A stretch of DNA of 37,377 bases from an uncultured Saprospiraceae bacterium (GTDB lineage Bacteria; Bacteroidota; Bacteroidia; Chitinophagales; Saprospiraceae). Both the position numbers and the translations under genes were made by a program. Below the pieces are notes generated by a model. The model did no database searches, had not been told where the DNA came from, and was given only the letters and a program-made list of their open reading frames with translations. The DNA is taken from contig CALAJP010000068.1 of the NCBI GenBank assembly GCA_937922815.1, positions 1-37,377 of the forward strand. The letters are read 5' to 3'. Shown piece by piece: positions 1 to 9,087 of this stretch (positions are counted from its first letter, which is position 1; each line of letters starts with the position of its first letter).

Positions 1-42
1 TACTGCTAACATAGCAGCAAAACATTTTGTTAATTTTTTCAT
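1..42 (-). CDS. Truncated 5' end of a secreted-protein gene
   Basis: Read on the minus strand from 42, an ATG opens a frame that stays open to the window edge and gives MKKLTKCFAAMLAV. This has the form of a signal peptide start: Lys-rich n-region followed by a hydrophobic Ala/Met/Leu/Val stretch. The upstream minus-strand sequence is A-rich, as is usual for Bacteroidota starts, and the gene diverges from the phosphatase at 233. Only 14 codons are visible, so export is likely but no function can be assigned. It could still be a chance ORF. Confidence 0.6.
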   Translation of the reverse strand, partial: MKKLTKCFAAMLAV

Positions 43-232
43 TTCGAATTTATTTGGTTTTATATTAAAATATGTAAACAATGAATCAATAATAAAGCCA
101 AAAAATAAAGAGCTAGGAATCTTTATAAAATTTTTTTAAAAAACCAATTTTATAAATTTGGTGAGGTTCATTTTTCTTTTAATGTGTTGAAGATTATCTT
201 GCATCATTTAAAGAATAATAAAAACAGAACTT

Positions 233-1342
233 ATGCAAATTAAAAATTTTTGTTTGTCGATAGTTTGTTTAATGATTTTAATTGGTTGTAACCAAAAATC
301 AACAAATGTATCTAATCAAATAACTGAAAAGCCCAAACAACCTAAAAATATTATCTTAATGGTTGGTGATGGAATGGGACTGACTCAGATTACTGCTGGG
401 TTATATTCTAATTCTAATAAATTACAATTAGAAAGATTTACAAAATTAGGCTTACACAAGTCTTATTCTGGTAATAATTTAGTAACAGATTCTGCTGCGG
501 GTGCTACTGCTTTTTCATGTGGTGTTAAATCGTTTAATGGAGCAATTGGCGTAGATTTAGACAAAAAATCGGTTAAAACGATTCTTGAAATGGCGGAAGA
601 AGATGGGAAACCAACGGGGTTAATTGCAACATCTACGATTACTCATGCAACACCAGCAAGTTTTATTGCTCATGTGGATTCAAGGCAAAAACAAGAAGAA
701 ATTGCGGCGGATTTTTTAAACACTGAAGTAGATGTTTTTATTGGAGGAGGTAAAAAATTCTTTAACAGGAGAGAAGATAAAGCAAATATTTTAGATTCGT
801 TAAAAGCTAAAAACTATTTCATTTCAGATAATTTTGAAATGGAAGTAGATTCGTTGCCATTTAACAAAGACCAAAATATAGGATATTTTACTTCGGATAG
901 TGATCCCTTACCTGTTTCTCAAGGGAGAAAATATTTACCAATTGCTGCTGAAAAAACAATTTCTTATTTGGATAGAAAGGCTAAAGATAAAGGTTTCTTT
1001 TTGATGGTAGAGGGCTCTCAAATAGATTGGGGTGGACATTCTAATGAAGGAGATTATATCATTAGCGAAATGTTAGATTTTGATAAAACGATTGGTAAAG
1101 TACTAGATTTTGCAGAAAAAGATGGCGAAACTTTGGTAATTGTAACTGCAGACCATGAAACAGGAGGTTTTGCTATTCAATATGGGTCTAAATTGGATTC
1201 TCTAAAAATGGCATTTACAAGTGATTATCATACCGCGGATTTAATACCTGTTTTTGCTTTTGGTCCAGGGGCTGAGGCATTTCAAGGAATTTATGAAAAT
1301 ACTGCTATTTTTGATAAAATGAAAGCTGCTTTTGGTTATTAA
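233..1342 (+). CDS. Alkaline phosphatase family lipoprotein (PhoA-type)
   Basis: Hydrolyses phosphate monoesters outside the cytoplasm to release inorganic phosphate. Visible: a lipoprotein signal peptide with lipobox LIGC and Cys19 as the lipidated residue; the first metal Asp in VGDGMG (D46); the catalytic serine in TDSAAGAT (S87); H138 and T140 in THATP; E260, D265 and H269 in VEGSQIDWGGH; D307-H308 in TADHETGG; and H333 in YHTADL. Every residue expected for the two zinc sites and the magnesium site of the alkaline phosphatase superfamily is therefore present. At 369 aa it is a normal length for the compact bacterial form. It is monocistronic, and its stop codon abuts the stop of the convergent permease gene with no spacer. 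Phosphate-starvation control is common in the family, but I saw no Pho box that I would defend. Confidence 0.93.
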   Translation: MQIKNFCLSIVCLMILIGCNQKSTNVSNQITEKPKQPKNIILMVGDGMGLTQITAGLYSNSNKLQLERFTKLGLHKSYSGNNLVTDSAAGATAFSCGVKSFNGAIGVDLDKKSVKTILEMAEEDGKPTGLIATSTITHATPASFIAHVDSRQKQEEIAADFLNTEVDVFIGGGKKFFNRREDKANILDSLKAKNYFISDNFEMEVDSLPFNKDQNIGYFTSDSDPLPVSQGRKYLPIAAEKTISYLDRKAKDKGFFLMVEGSQIDWGGHSNEGDYIISEMLDFDKTIGKVLDFAEKDGETLVIVTADHETGGFAIQYGSKLDSLKMAFTSDYHTADLIPVFAFGPGAEAFQGIYENTAIFDKMKAAFGY

Positions 1343-2410
1343 TCAATCGGCATTTTCGTTTTGGTTAACTGGGGTCGAATCTCCTATTTTGCCTGTTTCT
1401 GATAACAAGATGGCAATGGGTTTGGTACTTTCAAATTGGCTAAAAATAATAATAAGCATAACGGTAATGGGGACTGACAATACGGTTCCCATTATACCCC
1501 AAATTGCTCCAAAAATCACCAAAGCGACTATTACCACAAAAGGACTAATATTTAGACTATTTCCCATTATTTTAGGTTCTATAATATTACCAACAACTAT
1601 TTGGACAGCTCCTAGTGCAATCAAAACATAAACCCCGTCTATTAATTGCCCCTGCTCTAAAAAAGCCACCAAGGTCGGAAACGCGGTTGCAATTAATGAA
1701 CCTACGCTTGGGATATAATTCAGTAAAAAGATTATAAAAGCCCACAATATGGGAGAACTTACACCTAAAATTAATAATACTAAGTAGCTAAGAACAGCTG
1801 TTAATAATCCTACCAACGTTTTTAGCGAGATATATCTACTAAAAGAACGATCTATTTTTTTTATGAGTATTTGAAAAGTTTCTAATTTATCTTCAGTAGG
1901 GAAGAGGAGTCTAAATTTTTGGATAAAAATATTTTCTTCTAAAACGATAAATATGATAAACATTAGAATTAAAAATCCATCGCTCAAAAATGCAGTAAGC
2001 CCATTGACAACAGGATGCAAAATACTGGATAGTTTAATGTTTCCAATGTTTGTGTTGATGACTTCGATGAAGTTAAATTGGTAATCTTTAATTATCTGGG
2101 CATTAAACTTTTGAATGTTATTTTCATAATGGTCGATACGAGTACTAAATTCAGCTAAACTAGTAGATAATAATTGCGAAATGAAAGCTAATATTATAAA
2201 CATTAATACAAATACCATTGTATTTTGTAGCCATAAAGGTGTATTCTTTCGAATAAATTTATAGTGGTTTAAGAAGATTCTTAACTGTCTTGAGATATAC
2301 CATATAAGAATTGCTATAATCAAAGGCAATAAATACGCTTTGGTTTGAATCATTATAAAGACGATTGTAATGATTAACCATAATATAGAAAGAACTCTGG
2401 ATATAGCCAT
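1343..2410 (-). CDS. AI-2E family transporter (PerM/YdiK-like permease)
   Basis: An integral inner-membrane protein of 355 aa. Two hydrophobic segments near the N terminus (about residues 5-37) are followed by another (about 65-85), a soluble stretch, then a helix at about 140-157. A C-terminal bundle contains the family-typical segments LNYIPSVGSLIATAFP and VGNIIEPKIMGNSLNISP. The family is predicted to export small molecules. Members have been linked to autoinducer-2 release, sodium/proton exchange and other substrates, so the substrate here is unknown. It lies alone on the minus strand, downstream of two terminators, so it probably has its own promoter in 2411-2500. The convergent phosphatase ends at the base next to its stop, leaving no room for a terminator between them. 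Confidence 0.9.
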   Translation of the reverse strand: MAISRVLSILWLIITIVFIMIQTKAYLLPLIIAILIWYISRQLRIFLNHYKFIRKNTPLWLQNTMVFVLMFIILAFISQLLSTSLAEFSTRIDHYENNIQKFNAQIIKDYQFNFIEVINTNIGNIKLSSILHPVVNGLTAFLSDGFLILMFIIFIVLEENIFIQKFRLLFPTEDKLETFQILIKKIDRSFSRYISLKTLVGLLTAVLSYLVLLILGVSSPILWAFIIFLLNYIPSVGSLIATAFPTLVAFLEQGQLIDGVYVLIALGAVQIVVGNIIEPKIMGNSLNISPFVVIVALVIFGAIWGIMGTVLSVPITVMLIIIFSQFESTKPIAILLSETGKIGDSTPVNQNENAD

Positions 2411-2494
2411 TGTGTTTGATATTTATACTCAAGATAGACAAATCATTGAAATCAAAAAAATAGCGGGTAGGTATTTAAAAGTTAATAGCCTTCT

Positions 2495-2542
2495 AAAAAA
2501 AAATAGGGCAATTAGAATTATTTTACAGATTCTAATTGCCCT
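2495..2542 (-). terminator. Strong intrinsic terminator (minus strand)
   Basis: A perfect 14-bp inverted repeat (AGGGCAATTAGAAT at 2505-2518 with its complement at 2529-2542) encloses a 10-nt loop. On the minus strand it is followed at once by a run of T residues (2504 down to 2495). It cannot be the first terminator of rplS, which has its own hairpin at 2691-2726. It is therefore either a backup terminator or the end of an unannotated transcript between the two. Confidence 0.8.
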
Positions 2543-2690
2543 AAAGGGAAAAATGAGTGTTTGTTCTCAAAGAGTGTTTTATGTTCTTTTGAAAAGAAAA
2601 ATGAGTTTGTTTTTGTTTTTGTATGCTAATTCGATTAGCCTTCTGATAGTAAAACAAATTAAACTTATCAATAGTTCCCGAGAGGAAAAT

Positions 2691-2726
2691 AAAAAAACCT
2701 CAACTGCAATGCAATTGAGGTTTTTT
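2691..2726 (-). terminator. Terminator downstream of rplS (bidirectional form)
   Basis: CCTCAA and TTGAGG arms, extended through an imperfect inner stem with the loop around TGCAATGCA, are flanked by a poly-A run on one side and a poly-T run on the other. The hairpin can therefore terminate transcripts from either direction. It starts about 20 bases past the rplS stop codon. Confidence 0.85.
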
Positions 2727-2745
2727 ATTAAAAAAGAAATTAGAC

Positions 2746-3093
2746 CTAAAATCTTTTCTCTTTGATTCTAGCTTTTTTACCTACTAATTTTCTAATATAG
2801 TAAATCTTAGCACGTCTAACTTTACCTCTTTTTAATATTTTAATATCGTCAATGAAAGGTGAATTTAAAGGAAAAACACGTTCAACACCAACTCCACTTG
2901 ACATTTTTCTAACAGTGAAAGTTTTGGTTGCTCCTTCGCCATTTAGTTGAATAACGTTTCCTTTGAATATCTGAATTCTTTCTTTATCACCTTCTTTAAT
3001 CTTAACAGAAACAGAAATAGTGTCACCAGGTCTGAATGTTGGATATTCTGACTTCGTTATCATTTGTTCCTGAACGTACTTTATAGCATCCAT
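2746..3093 (-). CDS. rplS: 50S ribosomal protein L19
   Basis: A structural protein of the large ribosomal subunit that contacts 16S rRNA at the subunit interface. The 115-aa length is normal. Family hallmarks are visible: [22 protein letters not shown] near the N terminus, [12 protein letters not shown], the [22 protein letters not shown] core, and the basic tail [25 protein letters not shown]. It is separate here from the rpsP-rimM-trmD cluster it belongs to in many proteobacteria. It appears monocistronic, with a good TTG/TAnnTTTG promoter about 50 bases upstream and a hairpin terminator just after the stop. Confidence 0.98.
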   Translation of the reverse strand: MDAIKYVQEQMITKSEYPTFRPGDTISVSVKIKEGDKERIQIFKGNVIQLNGEGATKTFTVRKMSSGVGVERVFPLNSPFIDDIKILKRGKVRRAKIYYIRKLVGKKARIKEKRF

Positions 3094-3143
3094 GTTATAA
3101 ATCCATTAAATCTTGTAAAAAATAAATATCTTGATTTGGAATG

Positions 3144-3174
3144 CAAAAGTAACTATTTTATTTTAGATTACCAA
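3144..3174 (-). promoter_or_regulatory. Promoter of rplS (Bacteroidota -33/-7 type)
   Basis: On the minus strand TTGG (3174-3171) is followed by 19 bases and then TACTTTTG (3151-3144). This matches the Bacteroidota consensus TTG-N(about 19)-TAnnTTTG. It implies a 5' leader of roughly 40-50 bases before the rplS ATG at 3093. Confidence 0.75.
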
Positions 3175-3235
3175 TACTTATGTGATAAATGATTGGATTT
3201 TTGCATTTCAATTTGTAAAAAACAATTAATTAGTA

Positions 3236-3270
3236 AACAAAAAATCCCACCCAAAGTGATTGGGTGAGAT
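3236..3270 (-). terminator. Terminator of the glpD-GH31 unit
   Basis: On the minus strand, ATCTCACCCAA, the loop TCACT and TTGGGTGGGAT pair over 11 bp with one G-T wobble (arms 3260-3270 and 3244-3254). A T run follows immediately. It lies about 40 bases past the stop codon of the GH31 gene. Confidence 0.85.
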
Positions 3271-3307
3271 ATTCGGTTGTGTTTTAGATCGTAATCTATA
3301 AACTTCT

Positions 3308-5818
3308 TTAGTGGCTAACCACAATATTTTCAATGACGTTTGAAGGGTACATCAGTTGATAACAATTTTTGTCATCATTGCGTGTTACTTCAAATGATTC
3401 GCCATTTATTAGGAGTTTAGAAATATTTTCAAACCCTATAAAGTCTATGTTTATTTTTTGGTAATTGGGGGTAGAAGACCCTTCTGTGTGAAATTGGATT
3501 TGAGTACTTTCAATTTTAGAAACTTGTTCTATTTTATGTAATAAATAGTTTCCATTATTGTATTCGTAACCATCTCCTTGGTCTTCATAAAATTCAGTTA
3601 TATTATTCCCTTTATATATTTTTAAAGTAAGAGTATCAATAACTTCTTTTGTGTGTTGTCGCACTGGGTAAAGAGTTAAAACTGTACCCGATTCCACAAA
3701 GAAAGGAAATTTTTCTAAAGTAGTGGTAATTTGAACATTTTTTTCTCCAAAATAAATCGAATTATTCCAGAAATCATACCAATTTCCTTTCGGAAGATAG
3801 ATTTTCTTGCTTTTTTGCCCTTGCTCTACGACAGGGCTAACAAGCAAATGTTCTCCAAAAATAAACTCATCTTCTTTATATTTACAGTTACCATCGTTTT
3901 GGTGAACAAATATTAAGTTTTTAATAAGTGGAGTTCCTTTTTGCGAATTTTTTCTAAGGTAGGTATATATATATGGTAGTAATTGATATCTTAGTTCTAT
4001 TGCTTTTCTAGAAACTTCTGTATAAGGGTCACCAAAAACCCAAGGTTCTTGATCTGCTCTTTCCTCAGCGGTTAATTCTATCTCTTTCAATTTCAATTCC
4101 TCATCTACTTCAGCAGAACCATCATTCTTTTTACCCATCGAGTGAACTCTATAAACAGGGTGGAAAATTCCCATTTGTAACCATCGGGTCAGTAATTCGC
4201 CATCAGGGTAACCTGCAAAACCGCCTATGTCACTGCCTACTAACGAGAAACCAGAAATATTTAATCGTTGAGATTGAAGGTTTGCTAAATGTAGGTGTCC
4301 CCAATCAGATATATTATCCCCAGTCCATAGTGCTGCAAACCGTTGACCCCCACAGCTACTCGCTCTTGTTAATATAAATGGTCTTTTTTCTGGTTGTAAC
4401 TTTTTTAAACCTTCTTGCGATGCTCTAGACATTTGCATTCCATATACATTATGAATTTGAGCATGGTTTGTTGGTGCTCCTTCAAAATGGTGCATTACAT
4501 TTTCAGGAAATGTTTTTTCATTCACTTTAAATACTGCGGGCTCATTCATGTCATTCCAAAACCCTTCTATTTCTATGTCATTATATAGTTCTTTATATAA
4601 CTCTCCCCACCATTCTCTAACCTCTTTTTTTGTATAGTCAGGCCAAACACATTTAGGTGGCCAGACTGGACCGAACATTACGTCGCCTGATGACCTTCTG
4701 CAAAATGCATCAATTTTAACACCACTATCATAAACATCATACCCGTTTTTGGCATAAATACCTGGATCTATCATTACAACGGTACTGAAACCATCCGCTT
4801 TCAAATCAGAAACTAATTTCTTCATTTCAGGGAAATATTGCTTAGACCATGTGAAACATTTGTATTCGTCCATATAATCGATATCGAGATAAATAGCATC
4901 ACAAGGAATTTTTTTACTTCTGAAATCATTAGCTAGTTCTCTTACTCGTGTATCGGGGTAATAACTCCATCTACATTGATGAAAGCCCAAAGCCCACATC
5001 GGTGGCAATTCAGGAGTACCTGTTAGAATACTATATTTTTCAACAACATCTAATAATTGAGGCCCATTGATAAAGTAATAATTCAGTTCACCTCCTTTAG
5101 CGGCCATTTGAACCACATTTTTTCCTTCTGTGTCGAAATCGAATTTACTTTTGTATGAATTATCAAGAAAAATTCCATATCCATGCCCAGAGTTTAAGCC
5201 CAAATAAAAAGGTATTGATCGATATAATTCATCTGAATAAGTGCCGTAAGCAAATGCGTCAGTACAATAATTAGTACAATCGGTTCCTTTTAGGTTAAAA
5301 GGTCTTGTTTTATCACCCATACCATAAAAACTCTCATTTAGAGTAGTTTTAAAGGTAGTTCCTATTTCTGTTAAACCATTCATGATGGTTTTATAAGCAT
5401 AAAATCCATTTTCGTCGGCTAATATTTCAACGCCATTTTCGTCATAGATTGTTATTCTAAGATCACTTTTTTCAACACAAACCTTTAATTTTCCATTTGA
5501 TAATTCATATTGTAAATCATCTTCACTGTGAGTACAACTTATTTGTTCTCTTTTATAATTAGGGTCAATACAATAAGAAAAATCTCTACCAAAATCTAAG
5601 TCATGAATGTATCTAAACCTAACGATATCAGCAGAGTGAAAAGAAATTCTTAGTTTAATATTATTTTGACAAATAAAGGTGAAATCTGCTCCGTTAACTT
5701 CAATCGTAGCAATATTGCTTGGGAAAATTTCAGTATAAACATCATCTAATCGAGTTGAATTGTCAACAGATAATGTATTTACTAAATTTTCAGATGGTTC
5801 TAAAAAAAATGGTTTCAT
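3308..5818 (-). CDS. Glycoside hydrolase family 31 alpha-glucosidase
   Basis: Cleaves terminal alpha-linked glucose from oligosaccharides with retention of configuration. The 836-aa protein has the GH31 N-terminal beta-sandwich (about residues 35-260, ending in the FYGMGDK and YGIFLDN segments). The TIM barrel follows from about 270, with Asp423 as nucleophile in FWNDMNEPAVF and Asp500 as acid/base in ALWTGDN. SLVGSDIGGF and FHPVYRVHS complete the active-site region, and the C-terminal beta domains run from about 650. There is no signal peptide, so it should act in the cytoplasm on imported malto- or isomalto-oligosaccharides. It lies 61 bases downstream of glpD, probably in one transcript, and ends at the hairpin at 3236-3270. 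Exact linkage specificity (alpha-1,4, alpha-1,6 or alpha-xyloside) cannot be read from the motifs. Confidence 0.93.
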   Translation of the reverse strand: MKPFFLEPSENLVNTLSVDNSTRLDDVYTEIFPSNIATIEVNGADFTFICQNNIKLRISFHSADIVRFRYIHDLDFGRDFSYCIDPNYKREQISCTHSEDDLQYELSNGKLKVCVEKSDLRITIYDENGVEILADENGFYAYKTIMNGLTEIGTTFKTTLNESFYGMGDKTRPFNLKGTDCTNYCTDAFAYGTYSDELYRSIPFYLGLNSGHGYGIFLDNSYKSKFDFDTEGKNVVQMAAKGGELNYYFINGPQLLDVVEKYSILTGTPELPPMWALGFHQCRWSYYPDTRVRELANDFRSKKIPCDAIYLDIDYMDEYKCFTWSKQYFPEMKKLVSDLKADGFSTVVMIDPGIYAKNGYDVYDSGVKIDAFCRRSSGDVMFGPVWPPKCVWPDYTKKEVREWWGELYKELYNDIEIEGFWNDMNEPAVFKVNEKTFPENVMHHFEGAPTNHAQIHNVYGMQMSRASQEGLKKLQPEKRPFILTRASSCGGQRFAALWTGDNISDWGHLHLANLQSQRLNISGFSLVGSDIGGFAGYPDGELLTRWLQMGIFHPVYRVHSMGKKNDGSAEVDEELKLKEIELTAEERADQEPWVFGDPYTEVSRKAIELRYQLLPYIYTYLRKNSQKGTPLIKNLIFVHQNDGNCKYKEDEFIFGEHLLVSPVVEQGQKSKKIYLPKGNWYDFWNNSIYFGEKNVQITTTLEKFPFFVESGTVLTLYPVRQHTKEVIDTLTLKIYKGNNITEFYEDQGDGYEYNNGNYLLHKIEQVSKIESTQIQFHTEGSSTPNYQKINIDFIGFENISKLLINGESFEVTRNDDKNCYQLMYPSNVIENIVVSH

Positions 5819-5879
5819 TATATAAATTTATTGGATGTTTCTGAATATAGTTATTTTTAGTGTAGATAAAAATATGTTT

Positions 5880-7532
5880 TTATTCTTGATCAACAAAAAC
5901 AGTAATCAATTCTAAATCCTTGTTTAATTCTTGAACCTGTCTATTCATTTCGTTTTCATCGTATCCTAATTGGTTTTGAATTAGGTTTTTAGCTAAATCA
6001 ATATTAGGTTTAATGCTTTCAATGTAAAAGTATGAACGACCAGTTCTTCTCATAAAATAATCACTTAACGTTGCAACAGCTTCATTATTGATGCAATATG
6101 TTAATTCAGCTTTTATTAAAGCGGAATCTCCTTCAGAATTTGATTTGTCAATAGTTCCAATTATTGTTTTGGCAACCACTCCGTAGTTATGAACTAAATA
6201 GTAAGCCCATTTTTCATTTACGTTAACACTAGCTAATAATTTTCTTACTTCATTTCTAAGCTTAGCTACTTGAGCATATTTTTTAGGATTATTAGGTACT
6301 AAGGTAGTTGATTCGGTTTTACAATTACTTAGGATTTTGTTATAATCGGATTTAAATCTGTCACTTAGTAAGTCGACTACTTTTTCCGCCATTTTGCGGT
6401 AACCTGTTAGTTTTCCACCAGCAATTGAAATTAAACCTCTTTCAGAAATAAATACTTCATCTTTTCTTGAAATTTCTGAAGCCGATTTGCCGATTTCATG
6501 AATCAAAGGACGAACACCGGCCCAACTTGAAACGACATCATTCGCTTCTAATTGGTGATTGGGGAACATATTATTACTTGCCTTTAATAAGTAATCTACG
6601 TCTTTGTGAGTGATTTTAATAGCGTTCAAATCTCCTTTGTATTCGGTATCGGTTGTCCCAATATAAGTAATTTGGTCTCTAGGAATTGCAAAAATCATAC
6701 GACCATCAGGCACATCAAAATATATACTTTGTGTCAAGGGTAACTTTTCGTGTGGGACAACTAAATGCACTCCTTTAGAATGGAAAAGATGCTTTCCTTT
6801 TAATGAATTATCTTTTTTTCTCAATTGATCTACCCAAGGTCCAGCAGCACTAACGGTGTATTTAGCTTTGAATTGGCAAGGAGTGTTCGTCAATGTATCT
6901 GTACAACTAACACCTACTACTTTGTCATTTTCATAAATGAATTCATCAACAGCCATATAATTGAAAATAGTAGCACCATTTCTTTGAGCTGTTTTCATCA
7001 ATTCAGTAGTAAGCCTTGCATCGTCTGTCCTATATTCTGCATAATAACCAGCACCTTTTAGAATATCTGTTCTCAAAATTGGTTCTTGAGTCATTGTTCT
7101 ACCTTTGTTTAGCATCACTCTTTTGTCAGAACCCGTTACGCCTGCTAATAGATCGTAAACGTACAAACCAATAGAAGTAGCAAGCTTGCCAAATGTGCCT
7201 CCCTCGATAAGGGGCAAAAGCATTTTTTCAGGATTTACTAAGTGGGGGGCTAGCTTATGCACTATTGCACGTTCCTTGCCCACTTCTCTGACCAAAGCGA
7301 CGTCTAGTTGTTTTAAATACCTTAGTCCTCCATGAATAAGTTTTGTTGAACGGGAACTAGTTCCAAAAGCGAAATCTTTTTTCTCAACCAAAAGGACATT
7401 TAATCCTCTTTGTGAAGCATCTAGTGCAATTCCTGCACCTGTAATTCCCCCTCCAATAACGATTACATCAAATTCGTTTTCTGTAGCGTTTGAGATTTCA
7501 TGTGGTCTGTTTTTTACACTTAGTTCTTGCAT
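5880..7532 (-). CDS. glpD: Aerobic glycerol-3-phosphate dehydrogenase (FAD)
   Basis: Oxidises sn-glycerol-3-phosphate to dihydroxyacetone phosphate at the inner face of the membrane, passing electrons to quinone. Visible: the FAD-binding Rossmann motif VIGGGITGAGIALDASQRG (about residues 25-43); the ESS-like segment GTSSRSTKLIHGGLRYL; the DAR segment DDARLTTELMKTAQRNGA; the SKGVHLVVP and YIGTTDTEY substrate-region motifs; WAGVRPL; and the GGKLTGYRKMAE C-terminal FAD motif. The 550-aa length includes the usual C-terminal helical domain. No glpK or glpF lies next to it. It leads a probable two-gene unit with the GH31 gene. Confidence 0.95.
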   Translation of the reverse strand: MQELSVKNRPHEISNATENEFDVIVIGGGITGAGIALDASQRGLNVLLVEKKDFAFGTSSRSTKLIHGGLRYLKQLDVALVREVGKERAIVHKLAPHLVNPEKMLLPLIEGGTFGKLATSIGLYVYDLLAGVTGSDKRVMLNKGRTMTQEPILRTDILKGAGYYAEYRTDDARLTTELMKTAQRNGATIFNYMAVDEFIYENDKVVGVSCTDTLTNTPCQFKAKYTVSAAGPWVDQLRKKDNSLKGKHLFHSKGVHLVVPHEKLPLTQSIYFDVPDGRMIFAIPRDQITYIGTTDTEYKGDLNAIKITHKDVDYLLKASNNMFPNHQLEANDVVSSWAGVRPLIHEIGKSASEISRKDEVFISERGLISIAGGKLTGYRKMAEKVVDLLSDRFKSDYNKILSNCKTESTTLVPNNPKKYAQVAKLRNEVRKLLASVNVNEKWAYYLVHNYGVVAKTIIGTIDKSNSEGDSALIKAELTYCINNEAVATLSDYFMRRTGRSYFYIESIKPNIDLAKNLIQNQLGYDENEMNRQVQELNKDLELITVFVDQE

Positions 7533-7636
7533 CCGTTTTATTATTGAATAGTTACTGAATTCAAATGTACATCAAAACGATATTTTGCTTATTATTAAAA
7601 ATAGTTAACGTTTAAAGTACACTTTGTATGATGTGC

Positions 7637-7663
7637 CAAATATACGTATTAATTAGGAGTCAA
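7637..7663 (-). promoter_or_regulatory. Candidate promoter of glpD
   Basis: On the minus strand TTG (7663-7661) and TATATTTG (7644-7637) are 16 bases apart, slightly short of the optimum. A second perfect -7 box, TACATTTG (7569-7562), lies closer to the start codon but lacks a matching -33 element. Either would serve glpD. No hairpin terminator was seen for the methyltransferase gene that ends at 7729. Confidence 0.45.
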
Positions 7664-7728
7664 CGAATGAGAAAATTAAAAAAGAAACTCTTATTTTAAA
7701 TTTTCGAGAGGAAAGTTGCTATTTGGTT

Positions 7729-8493
7729 TTATTTAATACCCGCTACACCCAAACAATTCCATTGAATGAAGTTACCATGAAAGTCTAAAGGTTCTCGAAT
7801 GAGTATGTTATCTTTTATTTTTAGGTTGTTAAATCCTATTTCAGTTAATTCCTTTTCTATTTTATCCTTGGGGTAAAACAATTCCCAATGATTAGAGTAT
7901 TGAAAGTTCAAAGGAGATAATAAAATCATTGTTCCTCCTGGCTTTAGTATTCGATACATTTCTTGTAGTCCTTTAATTGGAAACTCTAATCTATCTAAAA
8001 GAAAACTATTTATGATTAAATCTTGACTATCCGAAAAAAAGGGGAGAGCGTAAGCTTTTGCTAAACCAAAAGATAAGTTTTTAAAATGCTGACCTTTTAA
8101 GAGAATTGAATTTTTAAACCCTTTGTTGGATAAATCCAAATGAATTTCTTTTCCTTGAACCCAATGGCTATTGGCTTGTTTTAACATTTGGTAGCTAAAA
8201 TCGATGCCCCAGCAATTAGCAAAAGGAAACTTCTGGGCAAGTGTAGCAATCCATCTTCCAACCCCGCAGCCAATTTCTAATATGTTTTCAGGTTTATTTT
8301 TAGGATAATATTGCTCTGCAAAACTCAATACTTCTTGCATTGGATATTTTCCCCACAAGTAATCTGCAAGATGAATTGCTGATTGACGAACCACCATTTC
8401 TTCATATCTTTCATAAACGTCTTTCCTGAATTCATTCTCATTTTTATTATAAAAGAATGGAATTTCTCTGCGATAGGAGAGAGGTGGCTTCAT
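7729..8493 (-). CDS. Class I SAM-dependent methyltransferase
   Basis: A 254-aa protein with a Rossmann-type methyltransferase core: motif I ILEIGCGVGRWIATLAQKFP at about residues 91-110, the acidic motif II loop WGIDFSYQML, a motif around LIINSFLLDRLEFP, and the post-motif YRILKPGGTMILLSP. That order matches the Methyltransf_11/UbiE-like group, which acts on small molecules, lipids or quinones. The substrate is unknown. The gene is last in a minus-strand run starting at guaA, 15 bases after the conserved unknown gene. The 90-residue N-terminal extension has no recognised domain. Confidence 0.85.
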   Translation of the reverse strand: MKPPLSYRREIPFFYNKNENEFRKDVYERYEEMVVRQSAIHLADYLWGKYPMQEVLSFAEQYYPKNKPENILEIGCGVGRWIATLAQKFPFANCWGIDFSYQMLKQANSHWVQGKEIHLDLSNKGFKNSILLKGQHFKNLSFGLAKAYALPFFSDSQDLIINSFLLDRLEFPIKGLQEMYRILKPGGTMILLSPLNFQYSNHWELFYPKDKIEKELTEIGFNNLKIKDNILIREPLDFHGNFIQWNCLGVAGIK

Positions 8494-8508
8494 TATATTA
8501 TAAAATAA

Positions 8509-9039
8509 TTATTTAGAATAGCTAGGTCCAAACCCAATTTTTTGAGGAGGCGTATTATCATCATCAAAATCTTCCCAATTGCTTAATTCAGCAAAAAATA
8601 TTTCCATTTGGCGTAAGAAAACCATTTCATTGAGTTCGTCAGGCCTAAAAATACCAACCATTTTGGGAGGTTTGGCTTCACCGTATCCCTCTATGAAAGG
8701 AAAGTTGATAAGTACTTGAAGTTTTCCATTAAAGATTTGCTGATAAATCAATTGACCATTATGTTTGAACCAAGGTTTGGTAGCTGTGTCAGAAAGAACA
8801 TGAGCAATACCGCTAGTTTCAGTTCCCAAATCTAAAGTTACAGATTGGAGCCCGGTCAATTCTTCATTAATTTGAATTTCAGCAGTCATTTCCGTTTCCT
8901 TCAAGACAAATTTCCAAGTTTCAAGTAACTCTTGTTTCAATCCATTATCCCAAGCCGCTCTATAGTTTATAGTATTTTGAAGTTTTTCAGTATAAGAATT
9001 TATACGAGCCTGTAAATTCTTCAAATCTTGCTTTTCCAT
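8509..9039 (-). CDS. Conserved protein of unknown function
   Basis: A soluble protein of 176 aa with no signal peptide or membrane segment, and no domain I can name. The N-terminal 50 residues are helical and charged and could form a coiled coil. The middle alternates beta-like segments (GLQSVTLDLGTETSGIAHVLSD and LQVLINFPFIEGYGE). The tail is acidic (NWEDFDDDNTPP). It sits between an RNA methyltransferase gene and a small-molecule methyltransferase gene, 48 and 15 bases away, and is probably co-transcribed with them. Composition resembles its neighbours, so it is likely a real gene. Confidence 0.75.
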   Translation of the reverse strand: MEKQDLKNLQARINSYTEKLQNTINYRAAWDNGLKQELLETWKFVLKETEMTAEIQINEELTGLQSVTLDLGTETSGIAHVLSDTATKPWFKHNGQLIYQQIFNGKLQVLINFPFIEGYGEAKPPKMVGIFRPDELNEMVFLRQMEIFFAELSNWEDFDDDNTPPQKIGFGPSYSK

Positions 9040-9087
9040 ATTTGTATCGTTTAATTTAGGTGGAATAAAAATAACGAAAAATCAGTT

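Larger units (their letters stand above)
2411..2745. other. Gene-free stretch with two minus-strand terminators
   Basis: No coding frame here looks real; the plus-strand frame across 2370-2765 runs through two terminator hairpins. The stretch holds a hairpin with a U-tract for minus-strand transcripts at 2495-2542, a bidirectional hairpin at 2691-2726, and a small perfect hairpin (GCTAAT-TCG-ATTAGC) at 2626-2640. The nonamer TAGCCTTCT occurs twice, near 2486 and 2637. Roughly 150 bases between the two terminators could be a small RNA transcribed on the minus strand. I did not find a convincing promoter for one. Confidence 0.5.

Noticed and set aside
143-160. Partial palindrome CCAATTTTATAAATTTGG upstream of the phosphatase
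   Set aside because: Imperfect and A/T-only in the middle; not enough to claim an operator or Pho box.
2370-2765. 131-codon plus-strand frame
   Set aside because: Runs through two terminator hairpins and overlaps the starts or ends of perM and rplS on the other strand; Lys/Ile/Leu-rich filler with no domain.
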